Translations under genes and position numbers: made by a program
The notes under the pieces: generated by a model
Seen by the model: the letters and a program-made list of their open reading frames with translations, nothing else
Database searches by the model: none
What the model was told of the DNA's origin: nothing
Shown: one piece after another, positions 25,496-34,402 of the stretch
How the letters are laid out: each line of letters begins with the position of its first letter
Numbering within the stretch: position 1 is the stretch's first letter
Assembly (NCBI GenBank): GCA_038214295.1
Contig: JBBQSA010000001.1
Span: forward strand, 62,001 to 126,000
DNA from: SHZI01 sp038214295
GTDB lineage: Bacteria; Pseudomonadota; Gammaproteobacteria; Steroidobacterales; GCA-2729495
DNA: 64,000 nt
Direction of reading: 5' to 3'

Positions 25496-26677
25496 ATGAA
25501 CAGTCAATCCCTTCTCCCGCGTCCTCATGCGCCTGTCGCCAGGCGGCCGGGCGCGATGCAGCCCGGCATTGCGCTGTGTGTCCTCGCACTCGCGGCGATG
25601 CTGTTCATCCCGCCCGAAGCCCAGGCCGCGCGCCGCTCGCGCACCACCACAACCACTGCACCCACGGCCGCCCCCATCACCACCGCTCCGGCGCCGGTAA
25701 GCGACGCGGGCAGCGCCGACAGCGATGGTGACGGCATCATCGACGCTGCGGACAATTGCATCCAGGTGCCCAATACCGGCCAGCTCGACACCAACGCTGA
25801 CGGATTTGGCAATGCCTGCGACGCTGACCTCGACAACAACGGAATCGTCGACGGGCCCGATGCTGAAATCATGCGCGCGGCGCTCGGCAAAACGCGGTGC
25901 CCCGACTGCGACCTCAACGACAACGGCATCGTCAATTCCCAGGATGTCAGCCTACTGAGAGCGCTGTTCGGCCAGGCGCCGGGGCCCTCGGGCCTGGTAA
26001 CCACAGCCAGCGACTCCTCCACCGTTCCCACTGGCAGCGACACCACCGGCAGCGCCTCTTCCAGCGCCTCTTCCAGCGCCACCACGGGCAGCTACTCCAC
26101 CAGTTTCGCGCTGACCGAGAGCCCGATTTCGGAAGGGGGCACGTGGAAGCGCGCCAACAACCGCTTTACGAGCGTGCGCACGGCGGGCGGCAATGCCTTT
26201 GGCACGAATGGCGTCGCTGACGGCTACGACGACTCTTACGCCCTGCTGGCCGGGTTTGGCCCTGACCAGGAAGCAGAGGCGGTAATCTACCGCTCAGCCG
26301 CTCTCGCGGTCGGGACGACCCATGAGGTCGAACTACTCCTGCGCTTCACCGACGACAGCCAGAACGCCAGGGGATACGAGTGCCTGTTCGCTTACGACGG
26401 GTCTGTCGCGCAGATGCGCTGGGATGGCGGTGTGGGTGACTTCACCGCCCTGAACAGCACAGGCGACTTTGGCTACGGCAGGCAGTTGCAGACCGGTGAT
26501 GTGGTCAAGGCCACGATCACCGGGGATACCCTGCGCATGTATATCAACGGCACCTTGATGCTGACCACCGTGGACAGCATGTACGCCACCGGGCAGCCCG
26601 GCATCTCCTTCTTCACCCGCCCCGGCGGTGACAGCGCGAACTTCGCCCTTTCGAGCTATAAGGTCACGGCGAAGTAG
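25496..26677 (+). CDS. Secreted protein with thrombospondin-3/dockerin-like Ca repeats
   Basis: This is 393 residues. An N-terminal signal (core GIALCVLALAAMLFI, cleavage near AQAA) is followed by a Thr/Pro/Ala linker. Aspartate-rich calcium loops follow, DSDGDGIIDAADNC and DTNADGFGNACDADLDNNG, then dockerin-like repeats (DLNDNGIVNSQDVSLLRALF). A Ser/Ala/Thr linker encoded by 12-bp repeats leads to a C-terminal domain of about 190 residues that looks like a concanavalin-type beta sandwich (YMYATGQPGISFF-type end). It probably binds carbohydrate or matrix outside the cell. The ribosome site is weak. Confidence 0.85.
   Translation: MNSQSLLPRPHAPVARRPGAMQPGIALCVLALAAMLFIPPEAQAARRSRTTTTTAPTAAPITTAPAPVSDAGSADSDGDGIIDAADNCIQVPNTGQLDTNADGFGNACDADLDNNGIVDGPDAEIMRAALGKTRCPDCDLNDNGIVNSQDVSLLRALFGQAPGPSGLVTTASDSSTVPTGSDTTGSASSSASSSATTGSYSTSFALTESPISEGGTWKRANNRFTSVRTAGGNAFGTNGVADGYDDSYALLAGFGPDQEAEAVIYRSAALAVGTTHEVELLLRFTDDSQNARGYECLFAYDGSVAQMRWDGGVGDFTALNSTGDFGYGRQLQTGDVVKATITGDTLRMYINGTLMLTTVDSMYATGQPGISFFTRPGGDSANFALSSYKVTAK
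26051..26080 (+). repeat. 12-bp repeats encoding a Ser/Ala linker
   Basis: agcgcctcttcc is repeated twice plus a half copy. It encodes the SASS linker between the calcium-repeat part and the C-terminal domain, a typical slippage-prone spacer. Confidence 0.8.
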
Positions 26678-26693
26678 CCGCACATCCCCGGCC

Positions 26694-27329
26694 TCAGGCG
26701 GAGCACTTCACGCCGGTGCCACCGAGCCCGCAGTAGCCGGCAGGATTCTTTGCCAGGTACTGCTGGTGATAGTCCTCGGCATAGTAGAAGTCACCCGCCT
26801 CGACGATCTCCGTGGTGATGGCGCCGTAACCCGCGGCCTTCAGCCGGGTTTCGAACGGGGCCTTCGAGCGGAGCGCGGCAGCGCGCTGCTCCTCGTCAAA
26901 CCAGTAGATCCCTGAACGGTACTGGGTGCCGGCATCGTTGCCCTGGCGCATGCCCTGGGTCGGGTCGTGGGACTCCCAGAAGACCGTCAGCAGCTGGTCA
27001 TAGGTGAGCTGCCCCGGGTCGTAGACCACCAGCACCACTTCGTTGTGGCCCGTCTGCCCGGTGCACACCTCTTCATAGGTCGGGTTCGGGGTGATCCCCG
27101 CCGCGTAGCCCACGGCGGTGGACCAGACACCGGGCAGCTGCCAGAACTTCCGTTCGGCGCCCCACAAGCAGCCAAGGCCAAACACGGCCTGGCGCAGGTG
27201 CGCCGGGAACGGCCCCTTCAGCGAATTCCCGTTGACGAAGTGCCGCTCGGGCACCGGCATGGCGGTGGACCGCCCCTTCAGCGCCGTGTCGGCAGTGGGG
27301 ATCTCGAGGGACTTCTTGCGAAACAGCAT
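26694..27329 (-). CDS. msrA: Peptide methionine-S-sulfoxide reductase A
   Basis: This is 211 residues from the ATG at 27329, preceded by GAGGAGG. Catalytic Cys54 is in GLGCLWGAERKFWQLPGV, with Leu where GCFWG is usual. TGHNEVVLVVYDP, SHDPTQGMRQGND and YYAEDYHQQYLAKNP are all conserved, and the C-terminal YCGLGGTGVKC supplies the resolving cysteines as in E. coli MsrA. It repairs oxidised methionine with thioredoxin. It complements MsrPQ encoded 2.5 kb away, which does so in the periplasm. Confidence 0.97.
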   Translation of the reverse strand: MLFRKKSLEIPTADTALKGRSTAMPVPERHFVNGNSLKGPFPAHLRQAVFGLGCLWGAERKFWQLPGVWSTAVGYAAGITPNPTYEEVCTGQTGHNEVVLVVYDPGQLTYDQLLTVFWESHDPTQGMRQGNDAGTQYRSGIYWFDEEQRAAALRSKAPFETRLKAAGYGAITTEIVEAGDFYYAEDYHQQYLAKNPAGYCGLGGTGVKCSA

Positions 27330-27379
27330 GTTCTTTGCCTCCTCGGGTGGACGAGTTGATGCAGCCATAGTGCCAGCAA

Positions 27380-27748
27380 CTAGAAACCGGCGCCGGCGCA
27401 GCAGTTTGCCAGGGCGCCCTCGTCGCCAGGAGCGGTTGCGCAGGCCCGTCCCGCGGCGTTGGCCTTGAGATCACGTTGCTGGAAATTCCCCGGGCCGAAC
27501 AGGTCGGCGACTTCCTTGCCGTAGCCCGCCGCCCAGGCGGACAGGCGGCCACAGCGGCGCTGGATCGTGCCGCTCGCCAGGCAATGCTGGCGGTCGTTCG
27601 ACAGGCCCGCGAGCGGGAGCGAGTCGACGGTCTGCTGCATGCAGCTCAGCGCCGGTCCTCGCGGCGGCGCGGCGCAGGAACCGGGCGCGAGCCCGAGCAC
27701 CACCAGCACAAGCCCGGCGGCGCGCAGCCGCCTACCGTTGACTGGCAC
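27380..27748 (-). CDS. Small exported cysteine-containing protein, unknown function
   Basis: This is 122 residues from a GTG at 27748, with GGCGGAG upstream. The start lies within the last codons of the TRAP-type gene, so translation is probably coupled. A hydrophobic signal (LRAAGLVLVVLGLAPGSCA) is followed by CMQQTVDSLPLAG, QHCLASGTIQRRCG, a KEVADLFGPGNF segment and a final NCC. The spaced cysteines suggest disulfides in the periplasm. I have seen similar short proteins in gammaproteobacteria but know no function. Confidence 0.75.
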   Translation of the reverse strand: MPVNGRRLRAAGLVLVVLGLAPGSCAAPPRGPALSCMQQTVDSLPLAGLSNDRQHCLASGTIQRRCGRLSAWAAGYGKEVADLFGPGNFQQRDLKANAAGRACATAPGDEGALANCCAGAGF

Positions 27749-28754
27749 GGTACTCCGCCTTCGCGCGCTCGATCGTCGCGTAGATCTCCCGGGAGCGGCC
27801 ACCGAGCGCCTCGATCAGCTTCTCCGTGACGGGCGCCGTGGCCTGCCGCCACTGGTCGCGCTGCTCGTCAGTCAGGGGGTGGACGACGATGCCGATTTTC
27901 TCGCCGAGGGCGAGGTCAGCCTCCGTCTCCCGGCGTATTGCCCGGCGCGTCGCCTCGATGCCGGGAAACGAATCCGAAAGCAGCCGGCGGTCAGCCTCCG
28001 GCAACGCATCCCACCAGCGCTTCTGGCTCACGATCACCGAGACGCCGAAACTGTGCGCGGTCAGCGTGAGGTGCGGGGCTTCGCCGGCGATACCCGTCCG
28101 GGCGTAGAGGCTGACGGCGTTCTCGCCCGCCGTGATCAGCCCCGTCTGCAGTGAGGACACAATCTCGCCGAAGCCCAGCGGGATCACGTCGGCGCCAATC
28201 GCCTCGGCGAACAGGCGGGCATTCAGCGAGGTCGAAACGCGGAAACGGCGCCCGGCTGCATCGGCCGGCAGGATGATGGGTTGCTTGGCGTAGACGTGGT
28301 GAAAGCCGATCTCGTACCAGGTGATCAGGTGGAGATCCTTCGCCGCCAGCAGGTCCCGGTAGATGCCGGTCAGGTAATGGTCGTAGACGTAGTCTGCCTC
28401 GGCATAGTCGGCGAACAGGTACGGGGCGTAGAGCAGCGACAGTTCGGGCACCAGCGTGGCCACTGCCTGGGCCGAGAGGTTCGCGTACTGGATCCGGCCA
28501 CGCCGCAGGCTGGAGAGCAGCTGCTCCTCCGACCCCAGCTGGCCATAAATCAGCGGCCGGAACCGGATGTGGCCCGCGGACGCCGCCTCCACCCGGTCGC
28601 GGAAATCCAGCCAGGTGGCCTCGCCCGGGGTATTGGGAGTGGTGGTCCCACCGATGGTCACCACGCGTGCACCATCGTCCGGATGACAGGCGGCCAGCAG
28701 GCTGGCAAGCATCAGGATGGCCAGGGAGCGCCAGGTCGGACCGCGTATGCGCAT
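27732..28754 (-). CDS. TRAP-type solute-binding protein (DctP family), lipoprotein, without transporter genes
   Basis: This is 340 residues from the ATG at 28754. The signal ends LASLLAAC, a good lipobox. The mature chain shows DctP features: the N-terminal strand VVTIGGTTTPN, SLLYAPYLFADYAEADYV, the conserved arginine region AGRRFRVSTSLNARLFAEAIGA and GLITAGENAVSLYA. DctP proteins deliver organic acids to DctQM symporters, but no dctQ or dctM is adjacent. It may serve a distant transporter or act as a sensor. It overlaps the small cysteine protein gene. Confidence 0.88.
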   Translation of the reverse strand: MRIRGPTWRSLAILMLASLLAACHPDDGARVVTIGGTTTPNTPGEATWLDFRDRVEAASAGHIRFRPLIYGQLGSEEQLLSSLRRGRIQYANLSAQAVATLVPELSLLYAPYLFADYAEADYVYDHYLTGIYRDLLAAKDLHLITWYEIGFHHVYAKQPIILPADAAGRRFRVSTSLNARLFAEAIGADVIPLGFGEIVSSLQTGLITAGENAVSLYARTGIAGEAPHLTLTAHSFGVSVIVSQKRWWDALPEADRRLLSDSFPGIEATRRAIRRETEADLALGEKIGIVVHPLTDEQRDQWRQATAPVTEKLIEALGGRSREIYATIERAKAEYRASQR

Positions 28755-28803
28755 CCAATACTCTTTTCGCAACGTAGTATGGGGAGTGAGCCTAGAATAC
28801 CGC

Positions 28804-29550
28804 ATGCTCGGAACACCCCTTCGCACTCTCCTGCTGTGCCTGGTCAGCCTGTCCGCCATGGCCGCACTGCCCGACAGCGGCGATCTCGAGCAGGTGCTGC
28901 TGCGGAACGTCCGTAATGGCTTCGTGGACTACGACGGCATAGTTGCCGATCCGGCCTTTGACCGCTTCGTGACCGGGCTGGCGACCGCCTCTCCGGACGA
29001 CCTTGCCGACCGGGACACCCGCCTCGCGTTCCTGATCAATGCCTACAACGCGCTCGCCATCCGCGGAATTCTCGATGGGTACTCGCCCTCGTCGATGTTC
29101 GGACGCTACAACTACTTCAAGCGACGCACCTACCAGCTGCTGGGCGAGGCGACGACGCTTGAAGGCCTGGAGCACGGCAGGATCCTGCCCCTCGGTGAGC
29201 CCCGGGTGCATTTCGCGATCGTCTGCGCGTCCATCTCCTGCCCCCGCCTGGGGAGTCATGCCTACAGCCCCGGCGAACTCGAGGCCCAGCTCGAGGCCGC
29301 GGCCCAAGCCTTCGCCAACGACGGGACCCGCAATCGCTTTGACACGCAGCGGAAGATCGCCTTCCTGTCCAGCATCTTCGACTGGTACCAGGCGGACTTC
29401 AGCGCCGCCGCGGGCTCGGCCCAGAAATTCCTGGCCCGGTACGTCAGCGACCCGGCGGCCAGGGACCTTCTCGCGCGGGACGGCTTCGAGGTCCGTTTCG
29501 TGGACTACGACTGGGAACTGAACGGCGTCTACAAGGGCAAGCCGGACTAA
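28804..29550 (+). CDS. DUF547 protein, exported
   Basis: This is 248 residues. A signal peptide (LRTLLLCLVSLSAMAA) is followed by the DUF547 core: RLAFLINAYNALAIRGIL, PRVHFAIVCASISCPRL, and a C-terminal FLSSIFDWYQADF. The invariant asparagines and cysteines of the family are present. DUF547 proteins are common next to redox or surface genes, but their activity is unknown. It is followed by msrP after 80 bases on the same strand. Confidence 0.92.
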   Translation: MLGTPLRTLLLCLVSLSAMAALPDSGDLEQVLLRNVRNGFVDYDGIVADPAFDRFVTGLATASPDDLADRDTRLAFLINAYNALAIRGILDGYSPSSMFGRYNYFKRRTYQLLGEATTLEGLEHGRILPLGEPRVHFAIVCASISCPRLGSHAYSPGELEAQLEAAAQAFANDGTRNRFDTQRKIAFLSSIFDWYQADFSAAAGSAQKFLARYVSDPAARDLLARDGFEVRFVDYDWELNGVYKGKPD

Positions 29551-29630
29551 CGGCCGGCCGCGCCGTGCGCGGCTGTAAGGAAGCGGGGGCACTCGCGTCC
29601 AACCACCACCAGACAGAGCAGGAACTGCCC

Positions 29631-30602
29631 ATGCTGATCAGGAAACCCGCCGCCATCAGACCCTCCGAAATCACGCCAGAAGCGGTCTTCCGGAGCCGAC
29701 GTTCCTTGCTCCGGTCCGCCGGCTTCCTGGGCGCGAGTGCGCTGCTGTCCCCCGTGCTGGCGGCGGACGAGCCGATTCCTGCCAGTTACAAGCGGCTCAC
29801 AGGTATCCGCAAGAGCCCCTACAGCACACAAGACGCTCCCAACAAGTTCGAGGAGATCACGGGCTACAACAACTTCTACGAGTTCGGCACCGACAAGGCC
29901 GACCCGGCCACAAGATCGGGCGACTTTCGCCCGCAGCCCTGGAAAGTGAAGGTCGACGGCGAAGCCGAGGTCACCGGCTCCTTCGACTACGACACCATCA
30001 TCAAGCCCCATACCCTGGAGGAGCGCATCTACCGCTTCCGCTGCGTGGAGGCCTGGTCGATGGTGGTGCCCTGGGTGGGCATTCCCCTCGGCGACGTGCT
30101 GAAGCGCTACAAGCCCACGTCAAGGGCAAAATACGTGGCCTTCGAAACCGTCGTTCGCCCTGACGAAATGCCGGGCCAGAAATACCCGATCCTGGACTGG
30201 CCCTACGTGGAGGGCCTGACCATGGCCGAAGCCATGCACCCCCTCACCCTCCTGGTGGTGGGCGTGTACGGCGTGGAACTCCCCAACCAGAATGGCGCGC
30301 CGCTGCGCCTCATGGTGCCCTGGAAGTACGGGTTCAAGAGCATCAAGTCGATTGTCCGGATCAGCTTCACTGAAAAGCGGCCGCCGACGACCTGGAACCT
30401 GTCGGGACCCAACGAATACGGCTTCTACGCCAATGTGAACCCGAAGGTGGATCACCCGCGCTGGAGCCAGGCGTCCGAGCGCCGGGTGTCGTCGGGATTC
30501 GGCAGCCTGTTTGCCGGCCGCCAGCCCACGCTGCCATTCAACGGCTACGGCGCCGAGGTGGCCTCGCTCTACCAGGGCCTGGATCTCGTCAGGAACTTCT
30601 GA
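29631..30602 (+). CDS. msrP: Periplasmic methionine sulfoxide reductase, catalytic subunit
   Basis: This is 323 residues. A twin-arginine signal SRRSLLRSAGFLGAS (22-36) marks Tat export with bound molybdopterin. Cys138 in RFRCVEAWSMVVPWVG is the molybdenum ligand, and IPASYKRLT-type and NGAPLRLMVPWKYGFKSIK segments are conserved. It repairs oxidised methionines of periplasmic proteins with electrons from MsrQ, encoded 13 bases downstream. Its length equals the usual 320-335. Confidence 0.97.
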   Translation: MLIRKPAAIRPSEITPEAVFRSRRSLLRSAGFLGASALLSPVLAADEPIPASYKRLTGIRKSPYSTQDAPNKFEEITGYNNFYEFGTDKADPATRSGDFRPQPWKVKVDGEAEVTGSFDYDTIIKPHTLEERIYRFRCVEAWSMVVPWVGIPLGDVLKRYKPTSRAKYVAFETVVRPDEMPGQKYPILDWPYVEGLTMAEAMHPLTLLVVGVYGVELPNQNGAPLRLMVPWKYGFKSIKSIVRISFTEKRPPTTWNLSGPNEYGFYANVNPKVDHPRWSQASERRVSSGFGSLFAGRQPTLPFNGYGAEVASLYQGLDLVRNF

Positions 30603-30615
30603 ACCGGAACGACAC

Positions 30616-31230
30616 GTGACGACCCAACGCCAGATCCGGTTGTTCTGGCGGCCCCTGGCGCACCTTGCCTGCGCAGTGCCACTGGCCGTCCTCCTGCTGC
30701 AGCTCGCGGAAGTGGGCGGGCTGCGCCTCGGGCCGAACCCGCAGCTCGAGATCCGCGACGTGCTCGGCATTTGGGGTCTGCGCCTGCTGCTTCTGACGCT
30801 GGCGATGACCCCACTCCGCTGGATCACGGGCCTGCCCTGGCCCGTGCAGTTCCGCCGTCTCCTGGGGCTGTGGAGCTTCGCCTACCTCGCGCTCCACTTC
30901 GTCACGTACTTCTTCCTGGACCGCTCCCTCGACTTGCCGGTGATCATCGAGGACATCACGAAGCGGCCCTACATCACGGTGGGCCTCACGGCCTTCCTGC
31001 TGCTGGTTCCACTGGCGGTAACTTCCACGGCCGGGTGGCGGCGCCGGCTCGGTGCCCGCTGGCTGACCCTGCACAAGCTGGTCTACGTCGCCGCCGCCTT
31101 CGGCTGCTGGCACTTCTACTGGCTCGTGAAGAAAGACGTGAGGGAGCCACTGGCGTACTGCGCCGTGCTAGCCGTCCTGCTGGGGTTCCGCGCCTGGAAG
31201 TCGCGGACGCGGGCGGCGGTCAGGACGTGA
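30616..31230 (+). CDS. msrQ: Heme-binding membrane subunit of MsrPQ
   Basis: This is 204 residues from a GTG. Six spans are expected. Conserved parts are LRLLLLTLAMTPLRWITG, FRRLLGLWSFAYLALHFVTYFF, RPYITVGLTAFLLLVPLAVTS and LHKLVYVAAAFGCWHFYW, whose histidines bind heme b. It passes electrons from the quinone pool to MsrP. It overlaps the convergent amt gene's end by 11 bases. Confidence 0.96.
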   Translation: MTTQRQIRLFWRPLAHLACAVPLAVLLLQLAEVGGLRLGPNPQLEIRDVLGIWGLRLLLLTLAMTPLRWITGLPWPVQFRRLLGLWSFAYLALHFVTYFFLDRSLDLPVIIEDITKRPYITVGLTAFLLLVPLAVTSTAGWRRRLGARWLTLHKLVYVAAAFGCWHFYWLVKKDVREPLAYCAVLAVLLGFRAWKSRTRAAVRT

Positions 31231-32446
31231 TGTTGTAGCCCCGCTCCTCGTGCAGCACGAGATCGAGGCCCTCGTTCTCCTCCTCCGCCGTCACCCGCAG
31301 CTCGAGCACGCTCCCGGTCAGCTTCAGCAGCAGCCAGGTCATGCCTCCCGACCACGCGACTGTCGCGACCGTGCCGATCAGCTGGACGCCGAACTGGGTC
31401 GCGATGGATCTGCCGTCCGGATGACCGATGCCTCCGAAGGCGGCGGCGCCAAACACGCCGGTGAGGAGCGTACCCAGGATGCCGCCGACGCCGTGCACGG
31501 GAAAGACGTCCAGCGAGTCGTCGATGGTCAGCCGGCGCTTGACGAACTGCGTGGCCCAGAAGCAGAAGGTGCCGGCGAGCAGGCCGATCACAAGGGCCCC
31601 GGCCGGGCCCACGTAACCTGACGCCGGCGTGATGGTGCCGAGCCCGGCCACCATGCCGGTCACGAGACCGAGCACGCTGGGCTTGCCGAAGCGGATCCAC
31701 TCCTGGGCCATCCAGGCCACGCAGCCGGCGGCGGCCGCGGTGTGCGTCACCAGGATGGCCATGCCTGCGGTACCGTTGGCGGCGAGTGCGCTGCCCCCGT
31801 TGAAACCAAACCAGCCCACCCACAGCATCCCGGCCCCCGTGACGGTCGCGGGCAGGTTGTGGGGCGTCATGGCCTGGCTGGGAAAGCCGCGACGGTTGCC
31901 GATGACCAGCGCCGCGACCAGCGCCCCGATACCGGCATTGATATGGACAACGGAGCCGCCCGCGAAATCGAGGAACTTCATTTCTGCCAGCCAGCCACCA
32001 CCCCAGACCCAGTGGGCGACAGGCAGGTAGACGAATAGCAGCCACAGTGTCGAGAACAGCAGCATGGCGCCAAAGCGCATCCGCTCGGCGAAAGCGCCCA
32101 CGACGAGGGCGGGGGTGATGATGGCGAAGGTCAGCTGGAACATCGCGAACACGGGCTCGGGCACCGAGCCCGTGACCGCGTCGGCCGTCACGCCGGTGAA
32201 CAGGGACTTGGCGAAACCGCCGATCCACTGCTGGGCCGCGCCGCCGTCGCCAAAGGCCAGGCTGTAGCCGAAGAGTATCCAGATGATCGAGACCACGGCG
32301 GCGATGGCAAAGCACTGCATGAGGACCGACAGCACGTTGCGGCTACGGACCAGTCCGCCGTAGAACAGTGCCAGGCCCGGCAGTGTCATGAACAGCACCA
32401 GCGCCGTGGCGGTGAGCAGCCACGCGGTATCCCCGCTATTGATCAT
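31220..32446 (-). CDS. amt: Ammonium transporter
   Basis: This is 408 residues and 11 expected spans, starting with INSGDTAWLLTATALVLFM, the normal Amt N-terminus. DFAGGSVVHINAG, WVGWFGFNGGSA and the C-terminal pair of pore histidines (VHGVGGILGTLLTG) are present. The C-terminal tail EENEGLDLVLHEERGY binds GlnK. GGGGGATG gives the ribosome site. It is downstream of glnK with 46 bases between, the standard glnK-amt operon. Confidence 0.97.
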   Translation of the reverse strand: MINSGDTAWLLTATALVLFMTLPGLALFYGGLVRSRNVLSVLMQCFAIAAVVSIIWILFGYSLAFGDGGAAQQWIGGFAKSLFTGVTADAVTGSVPEPVFAMFQLTFAIITPALVVGAFAERMRFGAMLLFSTLWLLFVYLPVAHWVWGGGWLAEMKFLDFAGGSVVHINAGIGALVAALVIGNRRGFPSQAMTPHNLPATVTGAGMLWVGWFGFNGGSALAANGTAGMAILVTHTAAAAGCVAWMAQEWIRFGKPSVLGLVTGMVAGLGTITPASGYVGPAGALVIGLLAGTFCFWATQFVKRRLTIDDSLDVFPVHGVGGILGTLLTGVFGAAAFGGIGHPDGRSIATQFGVQLIGTVATVAWSGGMTWLLLKLTGSVLELRVTAEEENEGLDLVLHEERGYNITS

Positions 32447-32492
32447 CTGGCATCCCCCCGGAAGCCGTGCTTTGCTGTGCCAGACGGCGCAA

Positions 32493-32831
32493 TCAGAGAG
32501 CGTTGTCGCCAGTCTCGCCGGTGCGTATCCGCAGCGACTGCTGCAGGTCGGTGACGAAGATCTTGCCGTCGCCAACCTTGCCGGTGCGCGCCGCGTTCGT
32601 TATGGCTTCAATCACCCTCTCGACCAGGTCGTCGCTGACGGCGACTTCCACCTTCGATTTGGGCAGGAAGTCGACGACGTACTCGGCACCCCGGTACAGC
32701 TCGGTGTGGCCGCGCTGGCGGCCGAACCCTTTCACCTCGGTTACGGTCATGCCATTTACGCCGACTTCCGAGAGCGCATTGCGCACGTCGTCGAGGCGGA
32801 AGGGTTTGATGATGGCGGTGATCAGCTTCAT
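32493..32831 (-). CDS. glnK: Nitrogen regulatory P-II protein
   Basis: This is 112 residues, the exact P-II length. The T-loop GFGRQRGHTELYRGAEYVV contains Tyr51, the uridylylation site. KVGDGKIFV and the ATP site residues are conserved. It senses 2-oxoglutarate, ATP/ADP and glutamine status and blocks Amt when nitrogen is plentiful. I searched the 100 bases upstream by eye for a sigma-54 promoter and found none convincing. Confidence 0.97.
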   Translation of the reverse strand: MKLITAIIKPFRLDDVRNALSEVGVNGMTVTEVKGFGRQRGHTELYRGAEYVVDFLPKSKVEVAVSDDLVERVIEAITNAARTGKVGDGKIFVTDLQQSLRIRTGETGDNAL

Positions 32832-32867
32832 GGTGGCTCTCTGTCCAGGGTGGCCTGAGTGGTGATT

Positions 32868-34310
32868 CTAGCGCTGATGAACCCAGCGCAGGAGGGCGTT
32901 CTGCGCTTCCTGGCCCCCGCCGGAGGTGGCCCGGGACTGGTTGAAGATGGCCACCACGACGTAGTTGGCGCCGGACTCGGCGCGGACGAAGCCCGCGATG
33001 GCCGTCACGCCGTTGAGCGTGCCGGTCTTGAGGTGCATGTCGCCGCGGGAAGAGTCGTCCTTGAAGCGCTTGCGGGTAGTCCCGTCCAGGCCCGAAAGGG
33101 ACAGCGAGGCCTCGAACTCCGGCTGGAAGGGGCTGGCATGGGCGGCCAGCAGCATCCGGCCGAGGCTCGCGACGCTGATGCGCGTTTCGCGGGAGAGGCC
33201 GGCGCCGTTGCCGATGCGCAGCTCCGGGAAATTGAGGCCCTGGCTGGCCAGGGCCGCGATGGTCGCACGCTCGCCCTTTTCCAGGGTTCCGGGCGCGCCA
33301 AACTTCTCCGCGCCGAGGGTCAGGAAGATCTGCCGGGTCATGACGTTGTTGCTGAACTTGTTGACGGACCGGATCACCTCAGCGAGGGGCGGCGAGCGGA
33401 ACGTAACGAAGGGCGTCTTGCCTGCCGGCACCTGGCCCTGGCGCGCGGTGCCGGTCACGCGACCGCCCTGTTCCTCCCACAGCGCCTTGAAGGCGCCATA
33501 GGTAAAAGAGGGACCGTCCAGGATGGTGCGCAACAGCTGGTACTCCGCGCAGTCGCTGGCCAGCGCCCCGGAGAACGTGAGGCGGGGCCGCGTGGCCGCG
33601 TCGCCCACCACCATGCTGATGCCGCTCTTGCTCGAATTGCACCCGCCCTTGAACAGGCGCATCTGGTTACGGATCTCGACGTTCGCCAGTGCGGGGTCGG
33701 CCAGGATCTCCACCCTGCTCCGGGCCGCATCCGGTCGGAAGATGAAATTGACGGCCTGGTAGTTCACCAGCAGCGCGTCGGGAAGCGCGTTGTAGGCGCG
33801 GTAGGTCTGGCCATCGAAGGCCCCCGGGTCGAGCTCCTCCCGGGCAAACCAGGTGTTGTCGAGCACGACGTCGCCATCGACGACGCGCAGGCCCCGGTTG
33901 CGGAGATCCCGCTGCAGGAGCCAGAGGCGCTCGGTGATCAGGTAGGGATCGCCATAGCCCTTGAGCAGCAGGTCTCCCTTCAGAGTCCCCCCGTCAAGCC
34001 GGCCATCGACGAAGGCCTCGGTACGCCACTGGTAGGTGGGCCCCAGGGCCTCCAGGGCGGCAAACGTGGTGACCAGCTTGATGACGGAGGCGGGATTGCG
34101 CGGCACATCGGCATTGAAGAGCAGCAGGGGCTCCCGGGCGCCGGCCTCCTGCACGAAGACGCTGAGGGAACTCTCGGGCAGCTGGCGCTGGACCAGAATC
34201 CGGTTGACGAGCGCCGGCAGCCCAGATTGTGGCTCGGCGGAGGCAACGAGGCCCTGCAGGAACAGCAGGACGCCGGCCACAACGCGGCGAGTCAATGCCG
34301 TGCGGATCAT
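32868..34310 (-). CDS. dacB: D-alanyl-D-alanine carboxypeptidase/endopeptidase (PBP4)
   Basis: This is 480 residues from the ATG at 34310. A signal peptide (VVAGVLLFLQGLVASA) is followed by the serine-peptidase motifs of family S13: SxxK as SVIK (Ser75, Lys78), SxN as SNN in NKFSNNVMTRQ, and KTG in LKTGTLNGVTAI. The inserted domain typical of PBP4 is present. It cleaves peptidoglycan cross-links in the periplasm. The next gene on the strand (glnK) starts 36 bases after its stop. Confidence 0.96.
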   Translation of the reverse strand: MIRTALTRRVVAGVLLFLQGLVASAEPQSGLPALVNRILVQRQLPESSLSVFVQEAGAREPLLLFNADVPRNPASVIKLVTTFAALEALGPTYQWRTEAFVDGRLDGGTLKGDLLLKGYGDPYLITERLWLLQRDLRNRGLRVVDGDVVLDNTWFAREELDPGAFDGQTYRAYNALPDALLVNYQAVNFIFRPDAARSRVEILADPALANVEIRNQMRLFKGGCNSSKSGISMVVGDAATRPRLTFSGALASDCAEYQLLRTILDGPSFTYGAFKALWEEQGGRVTGTARQGQVPAGKTPFVTFRSPPLAEVIRSVNKFSNNVMTRQIFLTLGAEKFGAPGTLEKGERATIAALASQGLNFPELRIGNGAGLSRETRISVASLGRMLLAAHASPFQPEFEASLSLSGLDGTTRKRFKDDSSRGDMHLKTGTLNGVTAIAGFVRAESGANYVVVAIFNQSRATSGGGQEAQNALLRWVHQR

Positions 34311-34402
34311 GCGCAAGAAGGATTCCCGGGTGCGGCCGCGGAGCCCACCCCCGCGACGAAGGTGATTGTGCCGCAACCAGCTCTGTCCGTCAGGGCCATC
34401 AT

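Noticed and set aside
26694..27329. MsrA active site GCLWG instead of GCFWG
   Set aside because: The catalytic Cys, Trp and Glu and the C-terminal resolving cysteines are intact; Phe-to-Leu next to the Cys is a mild change.
32832..32960. Sigma-54 promoter expected before glnK-amt
   Set aside because: No TGGC-N8-TGC-like element with correct spacing is visible in the upstream sequence within the dacB end; a weak TAGAAT is all I find.
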